The translations under genes were made by a program, and so were the position numbers. The notes under the pieces were generated by a model. The model worked only from the letters and a program-made list of their open reading frames with translations. It did no database searches and was not told where the DNA came from. 64,000 bases of DNA from Prevotella sp. (GTDB lineage: Bacteria > Bacteroidota > Bacteroidia > Bacteroidales > Bacteroidaceae). Location: contig JAFLSE010000009.1 in the NCBI GenBank assembly GCA_022511075.1, positions 25,210 to 89,209 of the forward strand, read 5' to 3'. Shown here in pieces: positions 26,083-34,644 of this stretch. Numbering within the stretch: position 1 is the first letter of the stretch; every line of letters starts with the position of its first letter.

Positions 26083-27913
26083 AAGAAATTCTTCTATGTT
26101 GGAAATCTTCTGCTTTCTTCATTGATGCCTCCGACAACTTGCCTGTTATGTATTGCTCCATCATCAGCGAGCCTATAGGCACACCATAGTCGGCACCAAA
26201 TCCACCGTTTTCTACATACACGGCAATGGCAATCTTCGGGTCGTTTTTCGGTGCGAAGCCCATAAACACAGAGTGGTCTTGTCCGCGGTTTTGCGCCGTT
26301 CCTGTCTTTCCGCACACTTCGTAGTCAGAACGGTTGGCACTGTGACACGTTCCGCCAATCACCGACGCACGCATGCCTTCCACCACTTTCTCGTATGCCC
26401 AGCGTTGCGCCTTGGTATAGTGGCGGCGTGTGAAGGTTGTGTCGAGAGGCTCACCCTGCACTTTCTTAACAACGTGGGGCACATAGTAATAACCTCTGTT
26501 TGCAATGGTTGCACCGAGATTGGCTATTTGCAGCGGAGTGAGGTTTACCTCGCCCTGACCAATGGAGATACTTATTATCGTGAGGCCGTTCCACGAGCCT
26601 TTATATGCATTGTCGTAGTAGTCGGCGTTGGGTATCAGTCCGCGTTTCTCACCCGGCAGGTCGATACCCAGCTTGTAGCCAAATCCCATGCTCACCATAT
26701 AGTCACGCCACGTGTTCATGGCATTCTGCACCTTGCCGTACTTCTTTTTGTTGCCAATCATGTGGTACAGTCCCCAGCAGAAATATGCGTTGCACGATGT
26801 GCTTATGGCATAGTTGACAGCCAAGGGCGAGCCGTGTCCGTGACAGCCTACGTGCAGTCCTTTGTGGTAGAAACCTCGATAACACGGATACATTGTGCTT
26901 GGCGTTACGATGCCTTCGGTGAGGAATGTAAGAGCCTGTCCTGTCTTGAACGTTGAGCCGGGAGGATATTGTCCCATAATGCTTCTGTTGAGCAGTGGTT
27001 TCCAAGGGTCGTTGCCAAGTATCTTGTGGTTTTTGCTGCGCTGTCGTCCTGACATTATTCGTGGGTCGTAAGTTGGCGATGATACCATACAGAGCACCTC
27101 GCCCGTGCTCGGCTCTATTGCCACTATCGAGCCAATCTTTCCCTCCATCAGTCGCTCACCGAGTTCTTGCAGTTTCAGGTCGATACTCAATGTAAGGTTC
27201 TTTCCTGCCACAGGCTGGCGGTCGAGTGCTCCGTCTTGATATTTGCCTTTTATTCGTCCGTGTGCGTCGCGCAACAGTATCTGCATACCTTTCTCGCCGC
27301 GCAGTTGTTTCTCGTATGAGCGTTCCACGCCCAACTTACCAATGTAGTCGCCGGGAATGTAGTAGTCGTCTTCTTCGATGTCCGCCGGCGACACCTCCGC
27401 CACGTCGCCCAGAACGTGAGCCGCGTATGGATATTGGTATTGTCTTATACTGCGTCGCTGTATGTAGAATCCGGGGAAGCGGTGCATCTTTTCCTGAAAC
27501 ATTGAAAAGTCCTCCTCGGGCACTTGCGACATAAACACTTGCTGTGTGAAACGAGAGTAGCCGGGATTTTTAGACCTGTCCTTTATTGTCTCCATGCGTC
27601 TGTCAAACTCTTCACGGCTGATATTGAGCGCAGCGCAGAAGTCGGCAGTGTCGAGACGGTTTTTTGTCTCGTTCATTATCACCATTATGTCGTAGGCAGG
27701 CTGGTTGTAAACCATCAGCTTGCCGTTGCGGTCGGTGATGATTCCGCGCGACGGATATTCCACTTTTTTAAGGAATGCGTTTGAGTCGGCGCTCTTCTTG
27801 TAGTCATCGCTCGTAATCTGCAAGGTGAAAAGCCTGACAAGGTAGACGGCAACAATGATTACAGCCGCCGTTCCTATGACATACTTACGGTTTTCGAGTT
27901 GAAAGTCTTTCAC
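26063..27913 (-). CDS. mrdA: Penicillin-binding protein 2 (elongasome transpeptidase)
   Basis: About 616 residues. The start is set by a GTG (27911-27913) that overlaps the mreD stop as GTGA; a longer ATG frame would reach well into mreD and carries no family sequence. There is one N-terminal membrane anchor (KYVIGTAAVIIVAVYLVRLF), then the pedestal domain (YPSRGIITDRNGKLMVYNQP) and the transpeptidase domain with active serine in PPGSTFKTGQAL, STSCN and CGKTGTAQNRG (the KTG motif). It crosslinks peptidoglycan of the lateral wall with RodA, next to it in the operon. Confidence 0.95.
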   Translation of the reverse strand: MKDFQLENRKYVIGTAAVIIVAVYLVRLFTLQITSDDYKKSADSNAFLKKVEYPSRGIITDRNGKLMVYNQPAYDIMVIMNETKNRLDTADFCAALNISREEFDRRMETIKDRSKNPGYSRFTQQVFMSQVPEEDFSMFQEKMHRFPGFYIQRRSIRQYQYPYAAHVLGDVAEVSPADIEEDDYYIPGDYIGKLGVERSYEKQLRGEKGMQILLRDAHGRIKGKYQDGALDRQPVAGKNLTLSIDLKLQELGERLMEGKIGSIVAIEPSTGEVLCMVSSPTYDPRIMSGRQRSKNHKILGNDPWKPLLNRSIMGQYPPGSTFKTGQALTFLTEGIVTPSTMYPCYRGFYHKGLHVGCHGHGSPLAVNYAISTSCNAYFCWGLYHMIGNKKKYGKVQNAMNTWRDYMVSMGFGYKLGIDLPGEKRGLIPNADYYDNAYKGSWNGLTIISISIGQGEVNLTPLQIANLGATIANRGYYYVPHVVKKVQGEPLDTTFTRRHYTKAQRWAYEKVVEGMRASVIGGTCHSANRSDYEVCGKTGTAQNRGQDHSVFMGFAPKNDPKIAIAVYVENGGFGADYGVPIGSLMMEQYITGKLSEASMKKAEDFQHRRISYGSRNR

Positions 27914-28407
27914 TTGCTTCTTACACTCTCTATCATTATAATGAACATTATGGTGATAATCCAACTTCCGCCCACACACATAAGCCAGTGTTTAAGGTCG
28001 AAGAAGTTGAACGCTTCGAGCGAGAACAGCGCCATACAGAACACGAGCAGCAGCACGCCGGCAAAGAAGGAGAACTTCATGACTCCCATATCCTTTATCG
28101 ACGGGGAGAATTTCTCCGAAGCATCGTCGGGTACAAAGAGTGCAAAGAAATAAGGCTGTATGAAGCCTATGAGCGTCAGCGATGCCGTGGCTACTCCCGG
28201 TGTGTTTGAGAATGCGTCGATGCACAGTCCCATGGCAAAACTCCACAACAATACCACCCAGCGCGGATATGTGTGGTTGAACGTCAGCACAAAATATATG
28301 TATATGAGAGGTGTGGCGCAGTCGAAAACGTGTATGCGTCCGAATATCAGTGCCTGTGCCACGATGAGGAGCAGGAACAATGCAAATCGTTTGGCAATAT
28401 CAATCAT
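27910..28407 (-). CDS. mreD: Rod shape-determining protein MreD
   Basis: A 165-residue integral membrane protein with about five hydrophobic segments (ALFLLLIVAQALIFGRIHVF at the start, WIITIMFIIMIESVR at the end) and the family feature GRIHVFDCATPLIYIYFVL. MreD links MreB/MreC to PBP2-RodA in the inner membrane. The stop overlaps the GTG of mrdA (GTGA); mreC ends 7 bp upstream. Identification relies on size, topology and the operon. Confidence 0.88.
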   Translation of the reverse strand: MIDIAKRFALFLLLIVAQALIFGRIHVFDCATPLIYIYFVLTFNHTYPRWVVLLWSFAMGLCIDAFSNTPGVATASLTLIGFIQPYFFALFVPDDASEKFSPSIKDMGVMKFSFFAGVLLLVFCMALFSLEAFNFFDLKHWLMCVGGSWIITIMFIIMIESVRSK

Positions 28408-28414
28408 AGTTTTC

Positions 28415-29281
28415 TCACTCCCTTCTCATTTGTCTCAGCGAGTCGCGTGCCGTTTCGAGCAGCCTCGCCCTTTCTATCAGTTCCTTGTCGGTTATAATGC
28501 TGACATCGCGCAGGTTGCCGAAGTCGGTGGCAAGTTGCACTTTCAGCTTGTACGAAAGTCCGTCGCGCGAGTTGTAGGTCTGCACAATCTTGCCTACCAT
28601 CACTCCCGGTGGAAATATCGACGAGTAGCCGTTGGTCTCCACCCAGTCGCCTTTCTTGAAGCGTGCATGGCGTGGCACATCTTCCAAATATGCAATGCCT
28701 GATTCCTTACCGTCCCATTGCAGGTAGCCAAAATAGCCCCTGCCCCTTATCACGCAACTTATTCGTGTCTTTGTGTTTATAACGGGCATTACTACGGAAT
28801 AGTGGTCTCCTACAAGAAACGTAACGCCCACGACCCCAAGACCGCTGACCACACCCATATCAGGTTCTATGCCGTCGGCACTTCCTTTGTCTATGGTCAT
28901 AAGGTTGTCTTGTCTGTCGAGTGTGCTGCCCACAACCTTTGCCGGCACGAGTTTGTATCTCTCCAACAATTCCATTTGCCCTGCATCTGGTGTCAGGGTG
29001 TCACCGGTTGCTTCGGTGTAGAGCCGTCTTAGTTGCCCCACTTGCCGCTCAAGGTAGAAGTTGCGCAATGTAAGTTGCTCGTTGGCTTTCGACATCGAGA
29101 AGAATGCCTCTATACTTGACGAAAGTTCAAGCAACTTTCCGTTCACCACATTTGCCGAGTTTATCCATACACTGCCCTGATAGTTGTTATACTGAAACAA
29201 CAGTAAACAACTAACAATTTCAAGTATCACAAACAAGAACCAGTTGTAATACTTTGCCAAAAACTCCAGCAGATTGCGCAT
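28415..29281 (-). CDS. mreC: Rod shape-determining protein MreC
   Basis: A 288-residue protein with one N-terminal membrane anchor (YNWFLFVILEIVSCLLLF), a coiled-coil stretch with LRNFYLERQVGQLRRLY, and the two beta-domains of MreC (LVPAKVVGSTLDRQDNLMTI, GMGVVSGLGVVG, VGDHYSVVMPVINTKTRISC, KGDWVETNGYSSIFPPGVMVG). It is periplasmic and organises elongasome assembly. mreB ends 33 bp upstream and mreD begins 7 bp downstream. Confidence 0.93.
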   Translation of the reverse strand: MRNLLEFLAKYYNWFLFVILEIVSCLLLFQYNNYQGSVWINSANVVNGKLLELSSSIEAFFSMSKANEQLTLRNFYLERQVGQLRRLYTEATGDTLTPDAGQMELLERYKLVPAKVVGSTLDRQDNLMTIDKGSADGIEPDMGVVSGLGVVGVTFLVGDHYSVVMPVINTKTRISCVIRGRGYFGYLQWDGKESGIAYLEDVPRHARFKKGDWVETNGYSSIFPPGVMVGKIVQTYNSRDGLSYKLKVQLATDFGNLRDVSIITDKELIERARLLETARDSLRQMRRE

Positions 29282-29314
29282 CGTTCAGACCTTTTGCTCT
29301 CTTGCGGCGTGTGT

Positions 29315-30337
29315 TTATCTCATAAGGAAAGTAAACCTGTCGATGTTCTTCAAGGCTATGCCTGCACCCTTTGCCACACTGTGCAATGGGTCTTCATCAA
29401 CGTGGCACTTGATGTTTAGTTTTTTCTCCAAACGCTTGTTGAGACCACGCAGCAATGCGCCGCCGCCAGTGAGATAGATGCCGTTCTTCACGATGTCAGC
29501 ATAGATTTCAGGTGGTGTCTCGGCAAGTGCAGAGAGCACGGCATTCTCAATCTTTGCCACCGTCATATCAAGGCATCCGGCAATCTCTTGGTAGCATACG
29601 GGCACCTCCATTGGCAATGCCGTTATGCGGTTAGGACCGTGCACGATATAGTCCTCTGGTGCCTCGTTGCCGAGGTCGGCAAGTGCGCTGCCCACGTTAA
29701 TCTTGATGCGCTCCGCCATACGCTCGCTCACTTTCACGTTGTGCTGACGGCTCATATATTCCTGTATGTCGGCTGTAAGGTCGTCACCGGCAACACGTAT
29801 AGAGTTGTTGCTCACAATACCGCCAAGCGATATTACTGCAATCTCTGTGCTGCCACCGCCGATGTCGACAATCATATTGCCCTCTGGTGCTTCCACGTCG
29901 ATACCTACACCCACGGCTGCTGCCATTGGCTCGAATATCAGGTACACATCGCGTCCGTTGGCACGCTCTGCACTATCACGAACGGCACGCAACTCCACTT
30001 CGGTACTGCCCGAAGGTACGCCAATCACCATTCGCAATGAGGGTGAGAACAGACGGCTGCCTTTGTGTGCCATCTTTATGAGTCCGCGCATCATCTGCTC
30101 GCAAGCAGAGAAGTCGGCAATCACGCCGTCGCGCAGTGGTCGTATGGTGCGTATGTTATCGTGTGTCTTTTCATACATCATTTTCGCCTGCTGACCCACG
30201 GCTATCATCTTGTCGGTGCGACGGTCGAGAGCCACTACTGACGGCTCGTCAACAACAATCTTGTCACCGCTGATGATGATGGTGTTGGCAGTGCCGAGGT
30301 CCATCGCTATATCTTGTCTGAATGAAAAAAGTCCCAT
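29315..30337 (-). CDS. mreB: Actin-like rod shape protein MreB
   Basis: A 340-residue actin-family ATPase. The phosphate-1 loop is MDLGTANTII, phosphate 2 is NMIVDIGGGSTEIAVISLGG, the adenosine motif is YLTGGGALLRGLNKRL, and an FEPMAAAVGVG segment links them. The N-terminal amphipathic MGLFSFRQD suits membrane binding. It forms filaments under the inner membrane that place cell-wall synthesis. The gene follows the IMP cyclohydrolase gene by 13 bp, so purine and shape genes share a transcript. Confidence 0.97.
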   Translation of the reverse strand: MGLFSFRQDIAMDLGTANTIIISGDKIVVDEPSVVALDRRTDKMIAVGQQAKMMYEKTHDNIRTIRPLRDGVIADFSACEQMMRGLIKMAHKGSRLFSPSLRMVIGVPSGSTEVELRAVRDSAERANGRDVYLIFEPMAAAVGVGIDVEAPEGNMIVDIGGGSTEIAVISLGGIVSNNSIRVAGDDLTADIQEYMSRQHNVKVSERMAERIKINVGSALADLGNEAPEDYIVHGPNRITALPMEVPVCYQEIAGCLDMTVAKIENAVLSALAETPPEIYADIVKNGIYLTGGGALLRGLNKRLEKKLNIKCHVDEDPLHSVAKGAGIALKNIDRFTFLMR

Positions 30338-30350
30338 TGTCGTTTGTCTG

Positions 30351-30944
30351 TTATTTGTTAAACCAGTTGTGTATAGCTGTGTCGTAATGGCTGCTCACGC
30401 CGAATGCACGTGTTGCAAACATCTTGCGGTCCTCGATGTCAGTCTGCGCACCCTTCTTGTTCAGGATGTCGAGCAGCACGCTGTATTCCGCCTTGCTTGG
30501 CACAATCACCACATCCTTGAAATTCTTTGCTCCGGCACGTATCAACGAAATGCCGCCTATGTCAATCTTCTCTATGATGTCTGCATCGCTTGCACCGCTT
30601 GCCACAGTCTGCTCAAATGGATAGAGGTCTACAATCACGAGGTCTATCTCTGGTATTCCGTACAAGTGCATCTGCTCGTTGTCGCCTTCGTTATCCCTGC
30701 GACCGAGTATACCACCGAATATTTTCGGGTGCAGTGTCTTTACCCTTCCGCCGAGAATCGACGGATATGTCGTTACGTCCTCCACCTTTTGGCACTCATA
30801 GCCTAATGATTCGATAAACGACTGTGTGCCACCCGTAGAAAGGAAACGTACACCTTCCTCGTTCAGTTTTTTCAACAACTCGTCGAGTCCGTCCTTATGG
30901 AACACCGACACCAATGCTGTTTTAATCTTCTTTGTTTCTGCCAT
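30351..30944 (-). CDS. IMP cyclohydrolase, stand-alone (PurH N-terminal domain)
   Basis: A 197-residue protein covering only the MGS-like IMP cyclohydrolase domain of PurH: KTALVSVFHKDGLDELLKKL, STGGTQSFIESLGYE, ILGGRVKTLHPKIFGGIL, DLVIVDLYPFE and EKIDIGGISLIRAGAKNF. The AICAR transformylase domain that makes PurH about 510 residues long is missing, and mreB begins 13 bp after the stop. No truncated remnant of the second domain is seen, so this looks like a natural split enzyme that closes the last purine ring to IMP. The transformylase must be encoded elsewhere. Confidence 0.92.
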   Translation of the reverse strand: MAETKKIKTALVSVFHKDGLDELLKKLNEEGVRFLSTGGTQSFIESLGYECQKVEDVTTYPSILGGRVKTLHPKIFGGILGRRDNEGDNEQMHLYGIPEIDLVIVDLYPFEQTVASGASDADIIEKIDIGGISLIRAGAKNFKDVVIVPSKAEYSVLLDILNKKGAQTDIEDRKMFATRAFGVSSHYDTAIHNWFNK

Positions 30945-31007
30945 ATTTGTTAACGCGTTAAGTTTTCTTTAAATGACAAAAGCCCGGAATACAGGCTTTA
31001 TAGGCTG

Positions 31008-31039
31008 CAAAGTTACAAAATTTATTTTTATTGCTCAAA
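31008..31039 (-). promoter_or_regulatory. Promoter of IMP cyclohydrolase-mreBCD-mrdA-rodA
   Basis: On the minus strand, TTTG (31036-31039) and TAACTTTG (31008-31015) are 20 bp apart. The leader is about 55 nt and includes a small hairpin. It is the only clear promoter for the six-gene operon. Confidence 0.82.
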
Positions 31040-31152
31040 TAAAAAAAGAAAACTTTTACATAAGTGTGTGTTTTTTTACGATTGAAGGGCTTTTGTGGCA
31101 TTTTGCATTTCAAGTTTACAATAAATCAATATATTATGTATCTACATAATTC

Positions 31153-31212
31153 AGCCACGACAAAAAACAAAGGATACCCTCAATAGAACATTCTTTGCTT
31201 TTCGCCGTGGCT
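31153..31212 (-). terminator. Candidate terminator of the tubulin-like cluster
   Basis: AGCCACG (31153-31159) pairs with CGTGGCT (31206-31212), and CAAAG (31168-31172) with CTTTG (31193-31197) inside it, giving a long interrupted hairpin 42 bp after the last gene of the cluster. There is no strong T-run, so the call is tentative. Confidence 0.4.
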
Positions 31213-31253
31213 ACTAACCTAATATGTAATTACCGATATCGGTAAAATACCTT

Positions 31254-32252
31254 TCAATTATCTAACATGAACTGTCGAATACGCTTTGATGGAATACCAT
31301 AGTTAAATCCTTGTGTTCCTGTATATCCAGCGAAGTTTACGGCTACTAAATTGCCATATTCATCAATAACAGGACTGCCACTAGAGCCTGATTGCGAAGG
31401 AATGCTATAAAGAATTTTTTCTCCGTCATCTTTTTGTGTGACATTGCCACTATAACATTGTGAACGAATACCTTGAGCAGTCTTTGCAATAGCAAAACCT
31501 TTGTTATATCCTATCATATATAACTTTTGGTCAAGTGTCAGTTGCTCATCATTGTCACGCAATTGGAAAATATACCGCCCTTCAGGAGTTTTGCAATCGT
31601 CCAATTGAATAGTAGCCAAGTCTACAGCCTCTTCATCAGAAACCGAAATAACTGTACAAGGTTTGAAATCTTCAAACTTAAGAACATGCATATCATTGTA
31701 TGCAATACTAACCTTACTATATGTATTGAACTCAGCATCGTTCATATCCATATCATCAATTTGTTCAAGTATCTCACCTACTTTTTGGTATTGGTGTGCA
31801 AGTTCATTTTGTGCTGCTACGTTTCCGTCACAACTATAGTACATTTCAGCTAACTTGCCCCTCTTTTCCTGATAGATGACTTTCAGCATCTTTTTATAGT
31901 TCTTTAGGAATGCCTTAATGGCTTTTTCGCTTATTCCAGGCTGCGCTACATGTCGGTTAGTCATTATCAATCCATCGTTAGAGATGAAAAAACCTGTACC
32001 CGTGCATGCAGCACAATTATTCCAAGCTTCATCTTTGTCGTAAGTCAGCCCTTCCAATTGTCCGTTATCATCAACACCGGTAAAATATATTTCGGTGTCA
32101 TCTGGCAGAATTACCGAATAGTAAAAATAATTTAATATCAACACTACACCAGAAGCCGTTTTATCATATATCTCCTGCGAGTTCATAGATTTTTTACAAG
32201 AGGTAAGACAAAAAACGACCATCAAAAATAATATAATATTTATTTTCTTCAT
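31254..32252 (-). CDS. Trypsin-like serine protease lipoprotein (tubulin-like cluster)
   Basis: A 332-residue lipoprotein (MKKINIILFLMVVFCLTSC, lipobox Cys 19). It has a chymotrypsin-fold protease: histidine in GLIMTNRHVA, aspartate in AVDLATIQLD, serine in SIPSQSGSSGSPVIDEYG. Between His and Asp lies a helical insert (KAIKAFLKNYKKMLKVIYQE and onward) not typical of DegP/HtrA. No PDZ domain follows. It probably acts in the periplasm or on the outer membrane, where it could process a partner in the cluster. It is the last gene of a nine-gene operon, 16 bp after the previous gene. Confidence 0.8.
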   Translation of the reverse strand: MKKINIILFLMVVFCLTSCKKSMNSQEIYDKTASGVVLILNYFYYSVILPDDTEIYFTGVDDNGQLEGLTYDKDEAWNNCAACTGTGFFISNDGLIMTNRHVAQPGISEKAIKAFLKNYKKMLKVIYQEKRGKLAEMYYSCDGNVAAQNELAHQYQKVGEILEQIDDMDMNDAEFNTYSKVSIAYNDMHVLKFEDFKPCTVISVSDEEAVDLATIQLDDCKTPEGRYIFQLRDNDEQLTLDQKLYMIGYNKGFAIAKTAQGIRSQCYSGNVTQKDDGEKILYSIPSQSGSSGSPVIDEYGNLVAVNFAGYTGTQGFNYGIPSKRIRQFMLDN

Positions 32253-32268
32253 CTCTAATTACTTATAA

Positions 32269-33003
32269 CTAAATAGTAGGCACCTCCCAATCGTCAGCAG
32301 ATGCATATTGAGGACTGTTAAGTGTTTCCTTATATAGTTCTGCTGTCAAAGACATGCTTTCGCCTTTAACGAGATTTTCCACTTCTGCCATACCTTTTGC
32401 ATTAGCAGCTACAGGCTGTCCCTCTGCAGTAAAATTTTTCTCATACATAGCGAGCAATGCTTTTTGGTCTTTCATTGATTTTTTCAATGCTTTTGCTTTC
32501 TTAATATCGTCAGCGCTCAAAGCCAAGCCTGCAGCAGCACCAGCGGCACCGCCTACTATCGCATCTTTTGCATTACCGCCAGCTATCAATGTGGTTGCTG
32601 CGCCCAAAGCGGCACCACCACCAACTTTTGCAATAATATTTCCGATAGCCTTATTAATCTTTCTCTGCTGTTCCTTTACAGCCTCTGCGCTTCGTACATT
32701 ACCAAATTGGTCAACCAATTGATAGGATTTCATAAGAGTACCATCCTCATTTGTTGCCACAGAGCCATCTGAGTTTGTACCTATCACTTCCTTAATTGTG
32801 TAAACAGGAATCTCATCCCATTTCAAAGCTTTTACATCAGCTGTATCCGTACTTGCAGTCTCTGTAGTCTCTGTTGATGTTGTTTTCGTTACACTCTCAG
32901 CGGTCTTAGTCAGTTTTTTCAAAAATCCTTGTGCAGATACCTGACTACTTGCTAAAAACATCATGGCAAAAACTGCCAAACCTTTAATTGCTAAATTTTT
33001 CAT
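32269..33003 (-). CDS. Exported glycine-zipper protein (tubulin-like cluster)
   Basis: A 244-residue protein with a signal peptide (MKNLAIKGLAVFAMMFLASS, cut near VSAQ). Residues about 45-60 are threonine/serine-rich (TKTTSTETTETASTDT). Residues about 120-170 form a glycine-zipper pair of helices (VGGGAALGAATTLIAGG, AIVGGAAGAAAGLALS), a motif that inserts into or oligomerises in membranes. The remainder is not recognised. It may be an outer-membrane-associated pore or anchor part of the machine; this is inference from the motif and the cluster. Confidence 0.65.
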   Translation of the reverse strand: MKNLAIKGLAVFAMMFLASSQVSAQGFLKKLTKTAESVTKTTSTETTETASTDTADVKALKWDEIPVYTIKEVIGTNSDGSVATNEDGTLMKSYQLVDQFGNVRSAEAVKEQQRKINKAIGNIIAKVGGGAALGAATTLIAGGNAKDAIVGGAAGAAAGLALSADDIKKAKALKKSMKDQKALLAMYEKNFTAEGQPVAANAKGMAEVENLVKGESMSLTAELYKETLNSPQYASADDWEVPTI

Positions 33004-33017
33004 TTTTTTATAAATTA

Positions 33018-34616
33018 TTAATATGATACATACATTTTCAGTCTAAATCTTCTCTTATTATATGTACCTTCTGATTGGCGAAGGAGGTCTTTTAAATCAA
33101 TATACTGTATCTTGATTTTATCAGCAGAACCTGTTGGACGGAAGAATAAACCAGTGGGGAGGTTTTGACGGTCAAATCTTAAATCAGCTTGTCCCTCCTC
33201 ATTTGTTATTCCCACTTGTTCAAAATCATTAGAATTGCTTGTCATACTTTTGAACTTCTTATCATTCGCATAATTCTTGGGAACAGGCGGTGTTGTGCCT
33301 TTAAAACTCCATATCTCCACATTTGGTATTTTTCCTGCCTCATAAAGTCCACTAACATTCTTTACCCATCTAACAGTGGTAAAAAATATTTCAAGAGGCA
33401 AGTTGTTTATCATATTCTCCAATTGGCTGATACGATTTGTATAAAAATCGCCTGGATTATAACGATTCAGTTCCTGCAAATATTCAATAGCAGCTGTCGC
33501 ACAATTTACAGCTTCTTCCTGTGAGCCCCCCAAGGTTCTTATTTCTCTCATTCTTGCAAAAGCTGCAAGTGTGTATTTCTCATACGCAGCACAACTGTCG
33601 CACTGAGCAATACTTGTTTGTATTGTTGCTTTAAGATTGTTTGGTGTGTCGCCTGCTGTAAGTGCATTGGTGAAAGCATTGCGTGCATTCTTATATTCGC
33701 GTAATGCAAACTGACGACCACCTTCTTCCATAAAGCCGGCACATTTACTCATGTGCACTTTCTCTACTACTTTTAAAAGCAAAACGCCATAAACTATCTT
33801 TGACTGTCCGCGAAGATCAATAATGTTGACAGGTAATTGGTTTGTTCCTTGGGCAAAAACCTGAATATGTGTAATTTTATCAAGTTCTTCTGCTGCCTCT
33901 GCCTCTACCTCCTCCAATTGGTCAAGTCTCTCCCATTCAGCATCACTAACATCCTTACCTGCATTGCTTCTGGCATATATATTATCACTATAGCTTTTAT
34001 GCTCTCGCTGGGCAGACTCTAACTTTGCCTTTGCGTCGTTCAAGATTGAAATAGGTATAGTCAGTGTGATGATATTTATGCTATTGTCACCACGCTTTTT
34101 TGTTTTGGAAATAGTAGCTCCTCGATTCAAAAGCTCCTGACAGTTGATTGTCAGATCATCAATCGTTGACTGAAACTCAACCTCAGCCTTCGTCTTATCC
34201 ATTCCTGCATCATTACCTCTGGTCTGATCTTCCAGAAGGATTGGTTTTTGTACTTCCTCAATCAAATAGGCACGGAAGAAATCGGGCTTTGTGATAACAA
34301 CCCAATCAACACGATTTACATCGCCACGACGATTAACTTCTATTTTAGCCTCATTGGTTACATTCTTGTCTACCACAACCTCATACTCGTACATCCCGTC
34401 ACTACGTTTTTCGGCAGCAGTCACCTTTGCCTTCGGGGCATTTACAACAGTTATTACTAAGTCGGCATGCTTGGATATTATAAGAATACCACCTGCACCA
34501 TTAAGACTACCAATCCTGTCTTCTTTATCGTAAGGACTGCTGGATATGTATGCAGACTGTGCTCTTACACCCAGAATGCACATTATTAGCATCCAAAATA
34601 ATAATACCTTTCTCAT
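33018..34616 (-). CDS. Large exported protein with TPR-like helices (tubulin-like cluster)
   Basis: About 532 residues, starting MRKVLLFWMLIMCILGVRAQ, a clear signal peptide; a longer start at 34661 would overlap the upstream gene and hide the signal. A beta-rich N-terminal part (IISKHADLVITVVNAPKAKV, EYEVVVDKNVTNEAKIEVNR) is followed by helices with a TPR-like feel and several cysteines (CAGFMEEGGRQFALREYKNA, IAQCDSCAAYEKYTL) and a C-terminal beta domain (PTGLFFRPTGSADKIKIQYI). It may be a scaffold in the periplasm. No family is recognised. Confidence 0.6.
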   Translation of the reverse strand: MRKVLLFWMLIMCILGVRAQSAYISSSPYDKEDRIGSLNGAGGILIISKHADLVITVVNAPKAKVTAAEKRSDGMYEYEVVVDKNVTNEAKIEVNRRGDVNRVDWVVITKPDFFRAYLIEEVQKPILLEDQTRGNDAGMDKTKAEVEFQSTIDDLTINCQELLNRGATISKTKKRGDNSINIITLTIPISILNDAKAKLESAQREHKSYSDNIYARSNAGKDVSDAEWERLDQLEEVEAEAAEELDKITHIQVFAQGTNQLPVNIIDLRGQSKIVYGVLLLKVVEKVHMSKCAGFMEEGGRQFALREYKNARNAFTNALTAGDTPNNLKATIQTSIAQCDSCAAYEKYTLAAFARMREIRTLGGSQEEAVNCATAAIEYLQELNRYNPGDFYTNRISQLENMINNLPLEIFFTTVRWVKNVSGLYEAGKIPNVEIWSFKGTTPPVPKNYANDKKFKSMTSNSNDFEQVGITNEEGQADLRFDRQNLPTGLFFRPTGSADKIKIQYIDLKDLLRQSEGTYNKRRFRLKMYVSY

Positions 34617-34644
34617 AATTTTGTATGTATGTGTTAAATAATTA

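Larger units (their letters stand above)
30945..31253. other. Spacer between purine/mre operon and the tubulin-like cluster
   Basis: No gene is seen. The spacer holds the promoter of the IMP cyclohydrolase operon, a short leader hairpin (AAAGCC/GGCTTT, about 30979-31000) that could act in attenuation, an 18-bp palindrome with a 2-bp centre at 31133-31150 and the large hairpin at 31153-31212. Confidence 0.55.
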
